Assembly: GCA_902607435.1 (NCBI GenBank)
Contig: CACLJX010000009.1
Span: 1-64,000 of the forward strand
Source of the DNA: an uncultured Alphaproteobacteria bacterium
Lineage (GTDB): Bacteria > Pseudomonadota > Alphaproteobacteria > HIMB59 > GCA-002718135
DNA length: 64,000 nucleotides
Direction of reading: 5' to 3'
The notes beneath the pieces are model-generated. The model did not search any database, was not told the DNA's origin, and was given only the letters and a program-made list of their open reading frames with translations. This document shows positions 44,947-54,529 of this stretch, piece after piece. The translations under genes and the position numbers were made by a program. Every line of letters starts with the position of its first letter. Positions within the stretch are counted from its first letter, which is position 1.

Positions 44947-45709
44947 ATGAATTTGCTAATTTATCAATGTAAATATATTTTTTTTTACATTTATGTATTA
45001 TAGACGCAGGCCATTTCTTATTAAATTTCTTGTTTTTTAAAATTATTTTTGTAGCAATCATTTTTTCTTTACCTATTAAAACCAAAATACCTATTTTTGT
45101 GTGCATGTATATAGTTGATAATCCAACTGTTACACCATACTTAGGTACTTCGTTAATTGATTTAAATTTAGGAAAAGTTTTAATATTATCTCTTCTTGTT
45201 TTATAGGAAAGTTTAGTAATATGTGTTTTTTTTATTAGTGATGTTTTGTTGTTATTAAAAGCAACATGGCCATCTGAGCTTCCAGAAGCTAATAAAAAAA
45301 TATCTATTCCTCCCAATTTTAGAATAAATTTATCAAATGAGGAAGGTTGATCAATTGAAGGGAAAAAAATATTTTGATCTTTTAATCTATGATTAAGAGG
45401 TTTTCTAAAATTTATAAGTTTTTTTATAACTTTCCTTGAAAATCTTATACAACTATAATGAGCATCGGAGTCAACCAATTGATAATTATTATTTTTTTTT
45501 TCTACATATTCATCCATCATTATGATCATCAAATTATTTAGATTAATCTTTAACTTAGAAGAAAACTTTCCAAGATAGTAATATGTTTTTTTTAGTGATC
45601 TTCCTCCAGGGCAGCCTAAAACAAATTTTTTTTTTCTTTTGATTTTTGTTAATATGAATAATGCTAAATCTTTCGCTAAATCTTTATGATTGTTGAATTT
45701 TTTAATCAT
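44939..45709 (-). CDS. Glucosamine-6-phosphate deaminase-like protein (NagB/6-phosphogluconolactonase fold)
   Basis: A 256-residue protein of the NagB fold. It retains LGCPGGRSLKKTY near 31, MMDEYV with Asp66 (E. coli Asp72), and SSDGHVAFN with Asp146 and His148 (E. coli Asp141 and His143). The following residue where NagB has Glu148 is Asn153, so the proton relay is altered. GVTVGLSTIYMHTKIGILVLIG near the end also matches NagB. It may act on a different amino or keto sugar phosphate. The ATG at 45709 overlaps the permease stop by one base; a longer frame inside the permease gene is rejected. Confidence 0.8.
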   Translation of the reverse strand: MIKKFNNHKDLAKDLALFILTKIKRKKKFVLGCPGGRSLKKTYYYLGKFSSKLKINLNNLMIIMMDEYVEKKNNNYQLVDSDAHYSCIRFSRKVIKKLINFRKPLNHRLKDQNIFFPSIDQPSSFDKFILKLGGIDIFLLASGSSDGHVAFNNNKTSLIKKTHITKLSYKTRRDNIKTFPKFKSINEVPKYGVTVGLSTIYMHTKIGILVLIGKEKMIATKIILKNKKFNKKWPASIIHKCKKKYIYIDKLANSYE

Positions 45710-46536
45710 TATTCTTTTATGGCTCCTGTAACCATTCCAGAAATAAAACGTCTTTGAAGAAAAATGTATACAATTAAAACAGGTAAAGCAACCCAAATAG
45801 CTGCTGCAGCAGTAATAGCTGGATCACCATATCTTTTGTTACCTGCAAAATAACTTAGAGCCAGAGGTGCTGTTCTCATCCCTTCATCTTGGATCATTAT
45901 AAGAGCTAATAAAAATTCATTCCACGTCCACATAAATAATAAAACTGTTAAAGTTAACAATGCAGGAATCATTTGAGGTAGCAAAATCTTTATTAATATA
46001 ACCCAACGCCCTGCTCCTTCAATCATTGCTGCTTCTGATAAGCTTTTAGGAATAGATTTAAAACTGGCTCTTAACCAAAAAATGCTAAAGGGGATTGATA
46101 AACCTATTTGGGGTAGAATTAATGATAAATGCGTATTAACTAAACCTAAGGATCTCATTGAATAGTAATAAGAAATTACTATTGATTCATATGGTAGTAC
46201 AAGTCCAATTAAGAGCAAAGCAAATAAAGGTGTGATCCCAAATATATTTAATTTTTCAAATGCGTATGCAGCCAAAGTGGCACAAATTAAAGTTATCAAA
46301 ACGACAAAAACCACAACAATAAATGAATTTAACAAACCTGTATTAAAAGATCCACCAGTCCAAGCTTTAATAAAGTTATCAAAATAAATGCCACTAGGTA
46401 AAGTGAAGCCAGAAATTCTTTTTCCTGGTTCACTTAAAGCTAGAAAAAGAATTGAAAAAAAAGGATAAAGAACAAAAATTGTTCCAGTTAAAAAAATTGC
46501 ATGTGCAATAAATTTTTCTTTATTTTTATAATTCAT
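45709..46536 (-). CDS. Carbohydrate ABC transporter permease, MalG type
   Basis: A 275-residue sugar permease with about six helices. The EAA loop is AAMIEGAGRWVILIKILLPQM near 167-187 (in part), and the family N terminus FLTGTIFVLYPFFSILFLALSEP and the segment LALIMIQDEGMRTAPLALSYF before the last helices are typical of MalG/UgpE-like proteins. It overlaps the partner permease gene by four bases and the NagB-like gene by one. Confidence 0.92.
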   Translation of the reverse strand: MNYKNKEKFIAHAIFLTGTIFVLYPFFSILFLALSEPGKRISGFTLPSGIYFDNFIKAWTGGSFNTGLLNSFIVVVFVVLITLICATLAAYAFEKLNIFGITPLFALLLIGLVLPYESIVISYYYSMRSLGLVNTHLSLILPQIGLSIPFSIFWLRASFKSIPKSLSEAAMIEGAGRWVILIKILLPQMIPALLTLTVLLFMWTWNEFLLALIMIQDEGMRTAPLALSYFAGNKRYGDPAITAAAAIWVALPVLIVYIFLQRRFISGMVTGAIKE

Positions 46537-47423
46537 TTTCTCTCTCTGAATGTAATTAGAATAAGTGATACAAGTGTAAATATCATTAAAGTTAACATAA
46601 TTCCTAAAGATGAGGCTGATCCTACCTGACCCATTTGAAAAGCTTTCTTATAAATAAACATCGAAGGTATCATTGTTGATGTACCCGGTCCGCCACCAGT
46701 TGTGATATATATTAAGTCAAAATTACGAAGAGCTAAGGTAACTGTAAATATTAATGCAACAATAATTTCTCCTCTTAGATTGGGTAAAGTAACATTAAAA
46801 AATTCAGATATTGCACCTGCTCCATCAACTTTTGCAGCATCATATAATTCTATTGGAATTTTTTGTACACCCGCAATAAATAAAATCATTGTAAATCCAA
46901 ACATGACCCATGTTCCAATCAATCCCACTGCCATCAAAGAATAATCAAAAGATCCTAACCAAGCTCGAGACACATCTTCAAGACCAAAAAAATCAAGACC
47001 CGAATTTAAAGGACCTTTAGGAGCATAAATCCATCTCCAAGAGATACCAACAACTATCATTGATAAAATTTGTGGAAGAAAAAGAATAGCTCGGTAAGTA
47101 GTCATTCCTCTAATCTTAACTCTTATCATTAAACCAGCTATTAAAAGACCTATAATGATTGGTAAAAAGGAATAAAAAATTATTAGAATAAACGAATGTT
47201 TTATTGATGATGTAATTTTTTTATCTGATAAATTTTTAATGTACTGATCGAGTCCCACCCATTTTTTTTCAGATATACCATTCCATTCAGTAAATGATGT
47301 ATAAAGAGTATCACCTAAAGGAAATAAAACAAATAAAATATAAAATACGAAAGCAGGTATAATATATAAATATGAAGAGTATAGAAATTTACTTTGAGGT
47401 CTATAAATATTTTTATTACTCAT
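46533..47423 (-). CDS. Carbohydrate ABC transporter permease, MalF/UgpA type
   Basis: A 296-residue sugar permease. Landmarks are YIIPAFVFYILFVLFPLGDTLY near 20, TYRAILFLPQILSMIVVGISW near 116 and the EAA loop AAKVDGAGAISEFFNVTLPNL near 200. The ATG at 47423 is preferred over an upstream in-frame TTG at 47432. It is 20 bases downstream of the binding-protein gene. No ATPase gene belongs to this locus. Confidence 0.92.
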   Translation of the reverse strand: MSNKNIYRPQSKFLYSSYLYIIPAFVFYILFVLFPLGDTLYTSFTEWNGISEKKWVGLDQYIKNLSDKKITSSIKHSFILIIFYSFLPIIIGLLIAGLMIRVKIRGMTTYRAILFLPQILSMIVVGISWRWIYAPKGPLNSGLDFFGLEDVSRAWLGSFDYSLMAVGLIGTWVMFGFTMILFIAGVQKIPIELYDAAKVDGAGAISEFFNVTLPNLRGEIIVALIFTVTLALRNFDLIYITTGGGPGTSTMIPSMFIYKKAFQMGQVGSASSLGIMLTLMIFTLVSLILITFRERK

Positions 47424-47443
47424 AGACCTCAAAAAAGATTAAA

Positions 47444-48685
47444 TTAATTCAAACTTTCAGCTGCCATTGCACTAATAAATTCTTCTGCAGACGTAGCTCC
47501 GCCAATAAGTTTTTGTAGTTCTTGAGTTACGACATCATACATGCCTGGAGTAGCCCAATCAGTATAAAAAGTTTTAGCATTAGCTCCTACTAAAGCATTG
47601 GAAGAAGCAATTACTTCAGCTTGAAGATTTGATGTAGGTGAAATAGTTGGTGCTTGAGCAGGTACTCTTCCAACTTCCATTAAATCATCTACAAAATCAT
47701 TACTCATTAAATGAGCTAAAAATTTTGCTGCTAAATCTGGATTTGAAGCTTTTGAGCTTATATGCCATGGTAAAGCAAAAGATCCTCCACCACCAACACT
47801 GTGTCCTCCACTAGTAGGCATTGCAAAAGCACCTACATTTTCGCCCATACCTTCATCTAATTGAGCAGTCATCCATGTACCTGTTAAATTGAAAACACCT
47901 TCTCCATTAATAAACATAGCATTTGCATCATCATAACCAATACCAAGAGAGTCAGTTCCAAAATAACCATCCGCAGCCATGTCATCTAATTTTTTAGCTG
48001 CATCCATTCGTGATGAAGTATTAAATTCAAAGTTTTTTGGATCAAAAATCCAACCTCTAGTATGATTCGGATCGACAAAAGCACCATCAATTATTCCCCA
48101 AACATGAATAATTGGCCATCCATCAGCACCACCAAGAATTATTGGCAATTCACCTGCATCTTTTGAGACAGCAAGAGCATTTTCAAAATCTTCAAAAGAA
48201 TTTGGAACGGATAAACCAAGTGCATTTAATTTAGACTTATTATAAAAAACAATTACATCTTCTGCGACTGGGTTAATTCCATATAAACTTCCTGACCCCC
48301 AAATAGAACCATCTTCACTCCACATAAATTCAGAAAGAGCTCCTTCAGCAAACAAATCTTTCCAACCATATTGATTAGCATATTTTTCTAGTGAAATTAC
48401 TAAACCATTTTGAATTAACGTTCCATCAACAGTAAATCCTTGATTACCATGTGCAAGATCTGGAGGATTATTATCGGCCATTTTAAGTTTAATAGTAGCC
48501 ATAAAATCATCCCAACCTAAATAGCTTGCTTCTACAGTAACACCAGGATTAGCAGCTTCAAACTGAGTTATCGCTCTTGTTAAAGTTCCTTCATCTCCTG
48601 CTTCAGCTAAAATACGCAAAGTTTCTGCATTTATTCCTGCTGAAAAAAATATTAGAGAAGAAAGTAAAAATACAATTTTTTTCAT
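47444..48685 (-). CDS. Sugar ABC transporter substrate-binding protein (family 1)
   Basis: A 413-residue periplasmic protein with a signal peptide ending near residue 20 (FFSAGINAET). The mature part has the SBP_bac_1 layout: AITQFEAANPGVTVEASYLGWDD near 38-60, DLAHGNQGF near 82, VIVFYNKSKLNALGLSVPNSFED near 149 and GTWMTAQLDEGMGENVGAF near 268. GGAGG lies five bases before the ATG. It is divergent from the GH4 glycosidase gene across 163 bases, the likely control region of the sugar locus. Confidence 0.92.
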   Translation of the reverse strand: MKKIVFLLSSLIFFSAGINAETLRILAEAGDEGTLTRAITQFEAANPGVTVEASYLGWDDFMATIKLKMADNNPPDLAHGNQGFTVDGTLIQNGLVISLEKYANQYGWKDLFAEGALSEFMWSEDGSIWGSGSLYGINPVAEDVIVFYNKSKLNALGLSVPNSFEDFENALAVSKDAGELPIILGGADGWPIIHVWGIIDGAFVDPNHTRGWIFDPKNFEFNTSSRMDAAKKLDDMAADGYFGTDSLGIGYDDANAMFINGEGVFNLTGTWMTAQLDEGMGENVGAFAMPTSGGHSVGGGGSFALPWHISSKASNPDLAAKFLAHLMSNDFVDDLMEVGRVPAQAPTISPTSNLQAEVIASSNALVGANAKTFYTDWATPGMYDVVTQELQKLIGGATSAEEFISAMAAESLN

Positions 48686-48848
48686 TTAACCTCCAAAGTA
48701 AAATTATAAATTAATATGAATACATATTTGAATAAAAATCAAAATAAAAATACTTTTAATTTTTTATTTTTATCTTGAGTTTAAAAAAAATGTCTGTAAC
48801 GCTTGAAAAAAGGATTTATTTATAATTTTATTTGAAAGAAAATATAAT

Positions 48849-50174
48849 ATGTCTCAAAAAATTGTATTAATCGGAGCAGGAAGTGCTAATTTTGGATTGG
48901 AAGCTGTCTCAGATATTTATAAATCTAAAACTCTCGAAGGTAGTGAAATAGTCCTTCATGATACTGATCAAAAAGCTTTAAAAGAAACGCAAGAAGTTGC
49001 TGACAAATATAAAAAAAAATGGGGCGTAAATTTTAAAGTATCATCTATTACAGATAGAAAAGATGCATTGAGAGGTGCAACAGTAGTTGTAATTGCTATA
49101 GAAGTATCTCCTCGATTTGGTCTATGGGATCAAGATTGGAAAATTCCCCAACAATATGGAATGAAACAGATTTATGCTGAAAACGGAGGACCTGGTGGTC
49201 TATTCCATTCTTTAAGAGTTATTCCTCCTATTATTGAAATATGTGAAGATATAAATCATATTTGTCCAGGTGCTTATATTTTTAATTTCAGCAACCCTAT
49301 GCAAAGAATTTGTCATGCTGTTAGTGTTAAGTTTCCTGATTTAAAATTTATTGGATTATGTCATGCAATTGCTGAGATGGAAAGAGATCTTCCTGAACTG
49401 CTGGATACAGATTTTTCTAACATAGAGTATAGAGCAGGAGGACTCAATCATATTAGCATTTTGATTGATGTAAAATATAAAGACACTCAAATAGATGCTT
49501 ATCCTTTAATTAGAAAAAAAGCACTTGAGTACTATAAAAATTACATCATTGATTTTGAAAAAATGAATGAACAATCAACATCACCAGGAGCTGAAAGAGG
49601 AATATTTTTAAAATTATTTGAAACTTATAATTATCTTCCTATTACAACAGATAGTCACTTAGGAGAATATCTCCCATGGGCTCATAGTATAGCTGACCAT
49701 TATGCTATTTTAGAATTTTATAAAAACTACAAAAAAAATTGTTTAACAGTTTATAGATCAGAAGAAATGCATGAATTTTATTTTGACAAAAACAGAAAAT
49801 CAAAAGAAAGATTAATAGATTTAATAGAAGCAATTATTGAAGATAAAAATATTGAAGAAGCTGCTGTAAATATACCTAATAAAGATTTTATTAAACAGAT
49901 ACCTAAAGATATCGTTGTGGAAGTTCCTGCTATGGTAAATAATAAAGGAATTAATGGAATTAAATTAAAAAATTATCCTGATAATTTTGCGTCTATCCTA
50001 GTGAACCAAGTAGGTACAATAAGATTAACCACAGCTGCAGTTTTAGAAAAATCTAAGTCATTAGCATTTCAAGCTCTTCTAGCAGATCCAGTTGTTGATA
50101 ATTACAAATCTGCTAAAAAACTATTGGATACAATGATGACTTTTCAAAATGAACATTTAAGTTATTTAAAGTAA
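48849..50174 (+). CDS. Family 4 glycoside hydrolase (NAD- and metal-dependent alpha-glucosidase/galactosidase type)
   Basis: A 441-residue GH4 enzyme, which cleaves glycosides by an oxidation-elimination mechanism with NAD and Mn. Landmarks are KIVLIGAGSANFG at about 4-16, HDTD near 38, AENGGPGGLFHSLRVIPP near 110, NFSNPMQRICHAVSV near 149 and the metal-site segments GLCHAIAEMERDL near 173 and GGLNHISILI near 200. Subfamily and anomeric preference are not certain. Intracellular, it would act on a disaccharide or glycoside brought in by the adjacent ABC importer. Confidence 0.88.
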   Translation: MSQKIVLIGAGSANFGLEAVSDIYKSKTLEGSEIVLHDTDQKALKETQEVADKYKKKWGVNFKVSSITDRKDALRGATVVVIAIEVSPRFGLWDQDWKIPQQYGMKQIYAENGGPGGLFHSLRVIPPIIEICEDINHICPGAYIFNFSNPMQRICHAVSVKFPDLKFIGLCHAIAEMERDLPELLDTDFSNIEYRAGGLNHISILIDVKYKDTQIDAYPLIRKKALEYYKNYIIDFEKMNEQSTSPGAERGIFLKLFETYNYLPITTDSHLGEYLPWAHSIADHYAILEFYKNYKKNCLTVYRSEEMHEFYFDKNRKSKERLIDLIEAIIEDKNIEEAAVNIPNKDFIKQIPKDIVVEVPAMVNNKGINGIKLKNYPDNFASILVNQVGTIRLTTAAVLEKSKSLAFQALLADPVVDNYKSAKKLLDTMMTFQNEHLSYLK

Positions 50175-50175
50175 A

Positions 50176-51279
50176 TTGTTAAATTTAGGAATTATCGGGT
50201 GTGGATCTGTTATGCAAGGTCCATATATGGAATTAGTTAATAAATTATTATTTAAAAAAATTATTAATTTAAAATCTGTTTCAGATATTAATCTTAAAAT
50301 TGATAAAATAATTAATAAAAAATTTAAATATCAATATTTCTATAAAAATTACAAAAAAATTCTTGAAGATACTGAAATTGATTTAGTCCTTGTTTTAACT
50401 TCAATGAAAGAACATGCCAAAATTTCTAAAGAAGCTCTTAAAAAGGGTAAGCATGTATTAGTTGAAAAACCAATGGCTACAAACATGAAAGATTTAAAAG
50501 AATTAATACAAATAGCTAAAAAATCAAAAAAATATTTATTTGCTGCACCTTTTGTAATTTTAAGTCCTGTTTTTCAAGCTATTCATCAAGAAATAATTAA
50601 TAAATCAATTGGAAAAATATCTTTAGCAAGAGCGAGATATGGATGGGCTGGTCCTAACTGGAGTGAATGGTATTATCAAACAGGTGGAGGACCACTCTTT
50701 GATTTAGGTGTATACAATATCACCAGTCTTACGGGCTTATTAGGTCCAGTTAAAAAAGTTACAGCAAAATCATCTATTTCTAATTATTTTAGAAAAATTA
50801 AAGGAAAAAAAATTAAAGTAAATACAGATGATAATTTTCAAATATTATTAGAATTTAAAAATAATTGTTTAGCGGTAGTAACAACTGGTTTTACTATGCA
50901 ACAATATAATTCTCCTGCCATAGAAATATACGGAAGTGAAGGAACTATTCAAATGTTAGGAGATGATTGGGAACCAATAGGATATGAAATTTGGAAAAAT
51001 AAAAGATCATCGTGGGAATTATATAAAACTCCTTATGCAAATTGGCCATGGGCTTCAGGATTTACACATTTAGTTGACTGCATAATAAATAACACCAAAC
51101 CTTTAATAGATATTGATCATGCATATCATGTAAATGAAATAATGATAAAAATTTATGAATCATCACAAAAAAATAGAGAAATGTTAATAAATAGCACTTT
51201 TAAACCTCTTAAATTTTACAAAAAAATTAAAATTAAGAAAAGTCATTTAGACCATGACAGAAATCATGATGACATATAA
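50176..51279 (+). CDS. Gfo/Idh/MocA-family oxidoreductase
   Basis: A 367-residue NAD(P)-dependent sugar dehydrogenase-like protein. The N-terminal motif NLGIIGCGSVMQGPYMELV, the segment HAKISKEALKKGKHVLVEKPMA near 81-102 (catalytic EKP), and GGGPLFDLGVYNITSLTGLLG near 170 with the Asp-xx-Tyr arrangement are typical. The substrate is not predictable. The start is a TTG directly after the GH4 stop at 50174; no better in-frame ATG exists before the Rossmann motif. It overlaps the cupin gene by 26 bases. Confidence 0.85.
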   Translation: MLNLGIIGCGSVMQGPYMELVNKLLFKKIINLKSVSDINLKIDKIINKKFKYQYFYKNYKKILEDTEIDLVLVLTSMKEHAKISKEALKKGKHVLVEKPMATNMKDLKELIQIAKKSKKYLFAAPFVILSPVFQAIHQEIINKSIGKISLARARYGWAGPNWSEWYYQTGGGPLFDLGVYNITSLTGLLGPVKKVTAKSSISNYFRKIKGKKIKVNTDDNFQILLEFKNNCLAVVTTGFTMQQYNSPAIEIYGSEGTIQMLGDDWEPIGYEIWKNKRSSWELYKTPYANWPWASGFTHLVDCIINNTKPLIDIDHAYHVNEIMIKIYESSQKNREMLINSTFKPLKFYKKIKIKKSHLDHDRNHDDI

Positions 51280-52108
51280 GCCATCTCCTAAACCTGATTT
51301 TGATAAACCAACTCATATTGAATACAGCTATATGAAAATTCATAAATGGGGAGATAAAGAAGCGGGTTATGTAGATGATTGGATTTACATATCAAATAAA
51401 AAATTACACCAAATTATATTTGGTCTAGAACCTCGTTGTTGTTTCAAACATTCAAAAGAATTTAGAACAATTTTTGGTGCTGATGAATTACTATATGTTC
51501 TAAGTGGAATTTTTGTAATTAGCAATCCAGAAACTGGCGAGACACATAAAGTTTTTCCTGGTGATTCTATTTTTTTTCAAAAAGATACCTGGCATCATGG
51601 ATTTAATTTTAGCGATGAATATCTTCAAGTTCTCGAATTTTTTTCACCTCCTCCTTTATTAGGAACTTCTGGAGTCTACTCAAAAACAAAACCATATATT
51701 GAGAATATTCAATACTCAATTGAATCACGTCTCAATGACTGCCTTTTAAATACTAATGTAACAAATAAAAAAAAATCTTTTACTATAATTAAAGAAAAAG
51801 ATTATATTTGGTCGCTAGATGAAAACAATCCGGGAATATTTACAACTATCTTAGCAAACACTGAAAATTTATTTGTAAAAAAAATTACTATACTTCCTAA
51901 TAAATCTTCACATATAATAAAATTAAAAGTTGAAAAAAGTTTATTAATTATTTTAGGAGAGGTATTAGTAGAAATTTATTCTGACAACAAAATAGAAAAA
52001 TTTAAATTGTTTGAAAAAGATGGTTTTTATTTACCTAAAAACACTGAACATAAGTTTTTAAATTTGAGCAAAAAAAAATCTTCTTTAATAGTTTGTGAAG
52101 CAAAATAA
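51254..52108 (+). CDS. Cupin-domain protein (bicupin)
   Basis: A 284-residue protein with two cupin segments. The first holds ADELLYVLSGIFVIS near 76, PGDSIFFQKDTWHHGFNFSD near 104-123 with His residues suited to metal binding, and the second has SLLIILGEVLVEIYSD near 236 and KDGFYLPKNTEHKFLNLSKK near 256. The fold suits sugar isomerases, epimerases or dioxygenases, so a carbohydrate-processing role with the GH4 and Gfo/Idh/MocA proteins is likely but unproven. Confidence 0.75.
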   Translation: MTEIMMTYKPSPKPDFDKPTHIEYSYMKIHKWGDKEAGYVDDWIYISNKKLHQIIFGLEPRCCFKHSKEFRTIFGADELLYVLSGIFVISNPETGETHKVFPGDSIFFQKDTWHHGFNFSDEYLQVLEFFSPPPLLGTSGVYSKTKPYIENIQYSIESRLNDCLLNTNVTNKKKSFTIIKEKDYIWSLDENNPGIFTTILANTENLFVKKITILPNKSSHIIKLKVEKSLLIILGEVLVEIYSDNKIEKFKLFEKDGFYLPKNTEHKFLNLSKKKSSLIVCEAK

Positions 52109-52110
52109 TT

Positions 52111-54468
52111 TTAAATATTTTGATTAAGTTTTCTTTTTTGAGAAACTATTGTTAAAAATAATAATAAAAATCCAAAAATATAAACATATTCTTTATTAAT
52201 GCGATCTAATGTACTAATTTCCAATTGAGTTACCTCATCATAAAACTGAATTCCTTTTTTCTCTCCAGCTCCCATATAATCTAAATTGACTACATCATAA
52301 TTATCACTATCGTTTTTTTCTAATTCCAATCCGATACGATCAAGTACTGAGGTTGTTGTGTTTGGTTCAATCATAAATGCAAACATTTTATAACGTTCAC
52401 CGTAATCAGTATATCGTGTAACATGTAATCGAATTTTTCGTTGCTCTTCATATAAAATTTGTTCATTCAAATCTTGATTAAACGTTGTGTATTCAGGATA
52501 TATTCTATTTAAAACAAAATCAGGTCTGAACATACTAACAGTAATAATTAATAACATAATTACTTCATACCAACGAAGTCTTGTTAATAACCATCCTTGT
52601 GCTGCTGAGGTAAATGCGAAAATAGCTATAAGAGAAACTGTAAAAATTAATAATCCATGCCATATACTTTTAACACCTATGAGTAATAATTCTGGATTAA
52701 AAATAAAGACCATTGGAAGAATAGCCGTACGTATTTCATAATAAAAAGCCTGTACACCTGTTTTAATTGGATCAGCCCGTGATATCGCTGCCGCGGCATA
52801 TGCAGCTAGACCAACAGGAGGTGTCACATCAGCCATTAATCCGAAATAAAAAACATATAAATGGACTGCAATAAGAGGAAGTATAATGCCAGAAGCTCCT
52901 CCTATTTCAACAATTACATTTGCCATTAAAGCTGCAACTACAAGATAATTTGCAGTTGTGGGAAGACCTAAACCTAAAATCAAACACAATATCATTACCA
53001 TAAACAATAGTATAATTATGTTGCCGCCAGAGATTAATTCTACAACTTCTATCATAGCATTGCTTAAACCGGTGGAACTTACTGCTCCTACTATTATTCC
53101 TGCTGTAGCAATAGCGATAGCAACATTAACCATATTCATCGCACCACGTATCATACCACGAATTATATCTTTGAAACCTTCTATAACTTGTTGAAAAATA
53201 TAGGTAATATTAAATATTTTTCTATAATCAATCTTTTGAATGATCATAATCGCCATCATAGCTAGAATACTATAAAAAACGGAACTTCCAGCAGTCCATC
53301 TCTTAATTATTAAAAGATATATAAGTAAACCAATTGGAATTAAAAAATGTATACCAGAACGAAATGTTTTGCCTAATTCTGGAATATCCTTTTTATTCAT
53401 ACCTTTTAGACCTAGTTTAGAAGCTTCTAAATCAGAAATCCAAAACAATGACAGGTAAACAATCACTGCGGGAATAAAAGCGTGTTTAATTACCTCAAAA
53501 TAAGTAATACCTAGCATCTCTGCTATAATAAACGCAGCAGCACCCATTATTGGGGGCATAATCTGACCATTAACAGATGCAGCAACCTCTATTGCCCCAG
53601 CTTTTACAGCAGGGAACCCTGTTTTCTTCATTATAGGTATAGTGAATGTTCCAGTTGTAACAACATTAGCTATTGAAGAGCCAGAAATCATACCTGTTAA
53701 CCCAGATGCCATAATAGATGCTTTAGCTGGTCCTCCTCTAAATTTTCCAACAAGAGCAATTGCTAGATCTAAAAAATATTTTCCACCTCCTGCAAAATCT
53801 AACATTGATCCAAAAAGAACAAATAAAAAAACAAAACTTACGGATACAGATATGGGGATACCAAAAATTGCTTCTCCACCAAACCAATGATATCCGACTA
53901 AGCGCGTAAGTGACAATCCTTGGTGAGAAATCATCAAAGGCATACTTTGACCAAAAATCGAATAAATTAAAAAAATTGATGCTACAATAACTAGAGGTAT
54001 ACCAATTGCACGACGAGTAGCTTCTAGTAATAAAATTATACCAATTCCCCCTATGATTAATTCTGTCGGCAAAACAAAAGTATTACCAAATAAAGAAATC
54101 GGTTGTTTTAATAAAACTCCATTCCTATCTACTAAAGCTTCATAATTATAGAATAAATAGAAAGTTACAAAAAAGGCAGTAATAGATAATAAAAAATTTA
54201 ATATATTGATTTTTTTTGATCGATTTTTTTTATTAAAAGGGAATAATAAAAAAGCTAAAAAAAGACCGAATCCTAAATGTATAGCACGAGCTGGTACATC
54301 AATAAATACTCCAAAACCAACGATAAAGGGCAATGGTGAAGCATACCATAATTGAAAAAGAGACCATATAAATGCAACAAAAGCTACTAATTTAAGTTGC
54401 CATCCAAATAGTATTCTGGCTCGTCCTTCAGTTTCTTCAACTATTTTATCTGTATTGTTGACTTTCAT
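52111..54468 (-). CDS. TRAP transporter fused permease (4TM/12TM) with C-terminal DUF3394 domain
   Basis: A 785-residue fused DctQM-type permease of the TAXI class. About 16-18 helices are predicted. Family landmarks are MASGLTGMISGSSIANVVTTGTFTIP near 255 (in part), AASVNGQIMPPIMGAAAFIIAEMLG near 285 and LGLGLPTTANYLVVAALMANV near 495. After the membrane domain comes a soluble segment from about residue 665 resembling DUF3394, ending in one more helix. The ATG at 54468 is preferred over a TTG at 54477, which lies in the terminator's T run. It is transcribed after the TAXI binding-protein gene. Confidence 0.92.
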   Translation of the reverse strand: MKVNNTDKIVEETEGRARILFGWQLKLVAFVAFIWSLFQLWYASPLPFIVGFGVFIDVPARAIHLGFGLFLAFLLFPFNKKNRSKKINILNFLLSITAFFVTFYLFYNYEALVDRNGVLLKQPISLFGNTFVLPTELIIGGIGIILLLEATRRAIGIPLVIVASIFLIYSIFGQSMPLMISHQGLSLTRLVGYHWFGGEAIFGIPISVSVSFVFLFVLFGSMLDFAGGGKYFLDLAIALVGKFRGGPAKASIMASGLTGMISGSSIANVVTTGTFTIPIMKKTGFPAVKAGAIEVAASVNGQIMPPIMGAAAFIIAEMLGITYFEVIKHAFIPAVIVYLSLFWISDLEASKLGLKGMNKKDIPELGKTFRSGIHFLIPIGLLIYLLIIKRWTAGSSVFYSILAMMAIMIIQKIDYRKIFNITYIFQQVIEGFKDIIRGMIRGAMNMVNVAIAIATAGIIVGAVSSTGLSNAMIEVVELISGGNIIILLFMVMILCLILGLGLPTTANYLVVAALMANVIVEIGGASGIILPLIAVHLYVFYFGLMADVTPPVGLAAYAAAAISRADPIKTGVQAFYYEIRTAILPMVFIFNPELLLIGVKSIWHGLLIFTVSLIAIFAFTSAAQGWLLTRLRWYEVIMLLIITVSMFRPDFVLNRIYPEYTTFNQDLNEQILYEEQRKIRLHVTRYTDYGERYKMFAFMIEPNTTTSVLDRIGLELEKNDSDNYDVVNLDYMGAGEKKGIQFYDEVTQLEISTLDRINKEYVYIFGFLLLFLTIVSQKRKLNQNI

Positions 54469-54475
54469 TTTATAC

Positions 54476-54515
54476 AAAAAAAAGCCCGCCCTTAAAAAAT
54501 AAGATGCGGGCTTTT
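54476..54515 (-). terminator. Intrinsic terminator between TAXI binding protein and TRAP permease genes
   Basis: Reading on the minus strand, AAAAGCCCGC (54515-54506) pairs with GCGGGCTTTT (54489-54480) as a perfect ten-base stem, and a T run continues to 54476. It stands 14 bases after the binding-protein stop and immediately before the permease start, so permease transcription must depend on read-through. Confidence 0.88.
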
Positions 54516-54529
54516 AGAATCAAAATTAA

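Noticed and set aside
45710-45796. Longer N terminus for the NagB-like protein
   Set aside because: This part is Cys/Phe-rich, overlaps the conserved end of the permease gene in another frame and is unlike any NagB; the ATG at 45709 with a one-base overlap is better.
48703-48732. TTCAAA and TATAAT with an 18-base spacer ahead of the sugar binding-protein gene (minus strand)
   Set aside because: The implied transcript start would fall only about two bases before the Shine-Dalgarno, so the match is probably chance in A+T-rich DNA.
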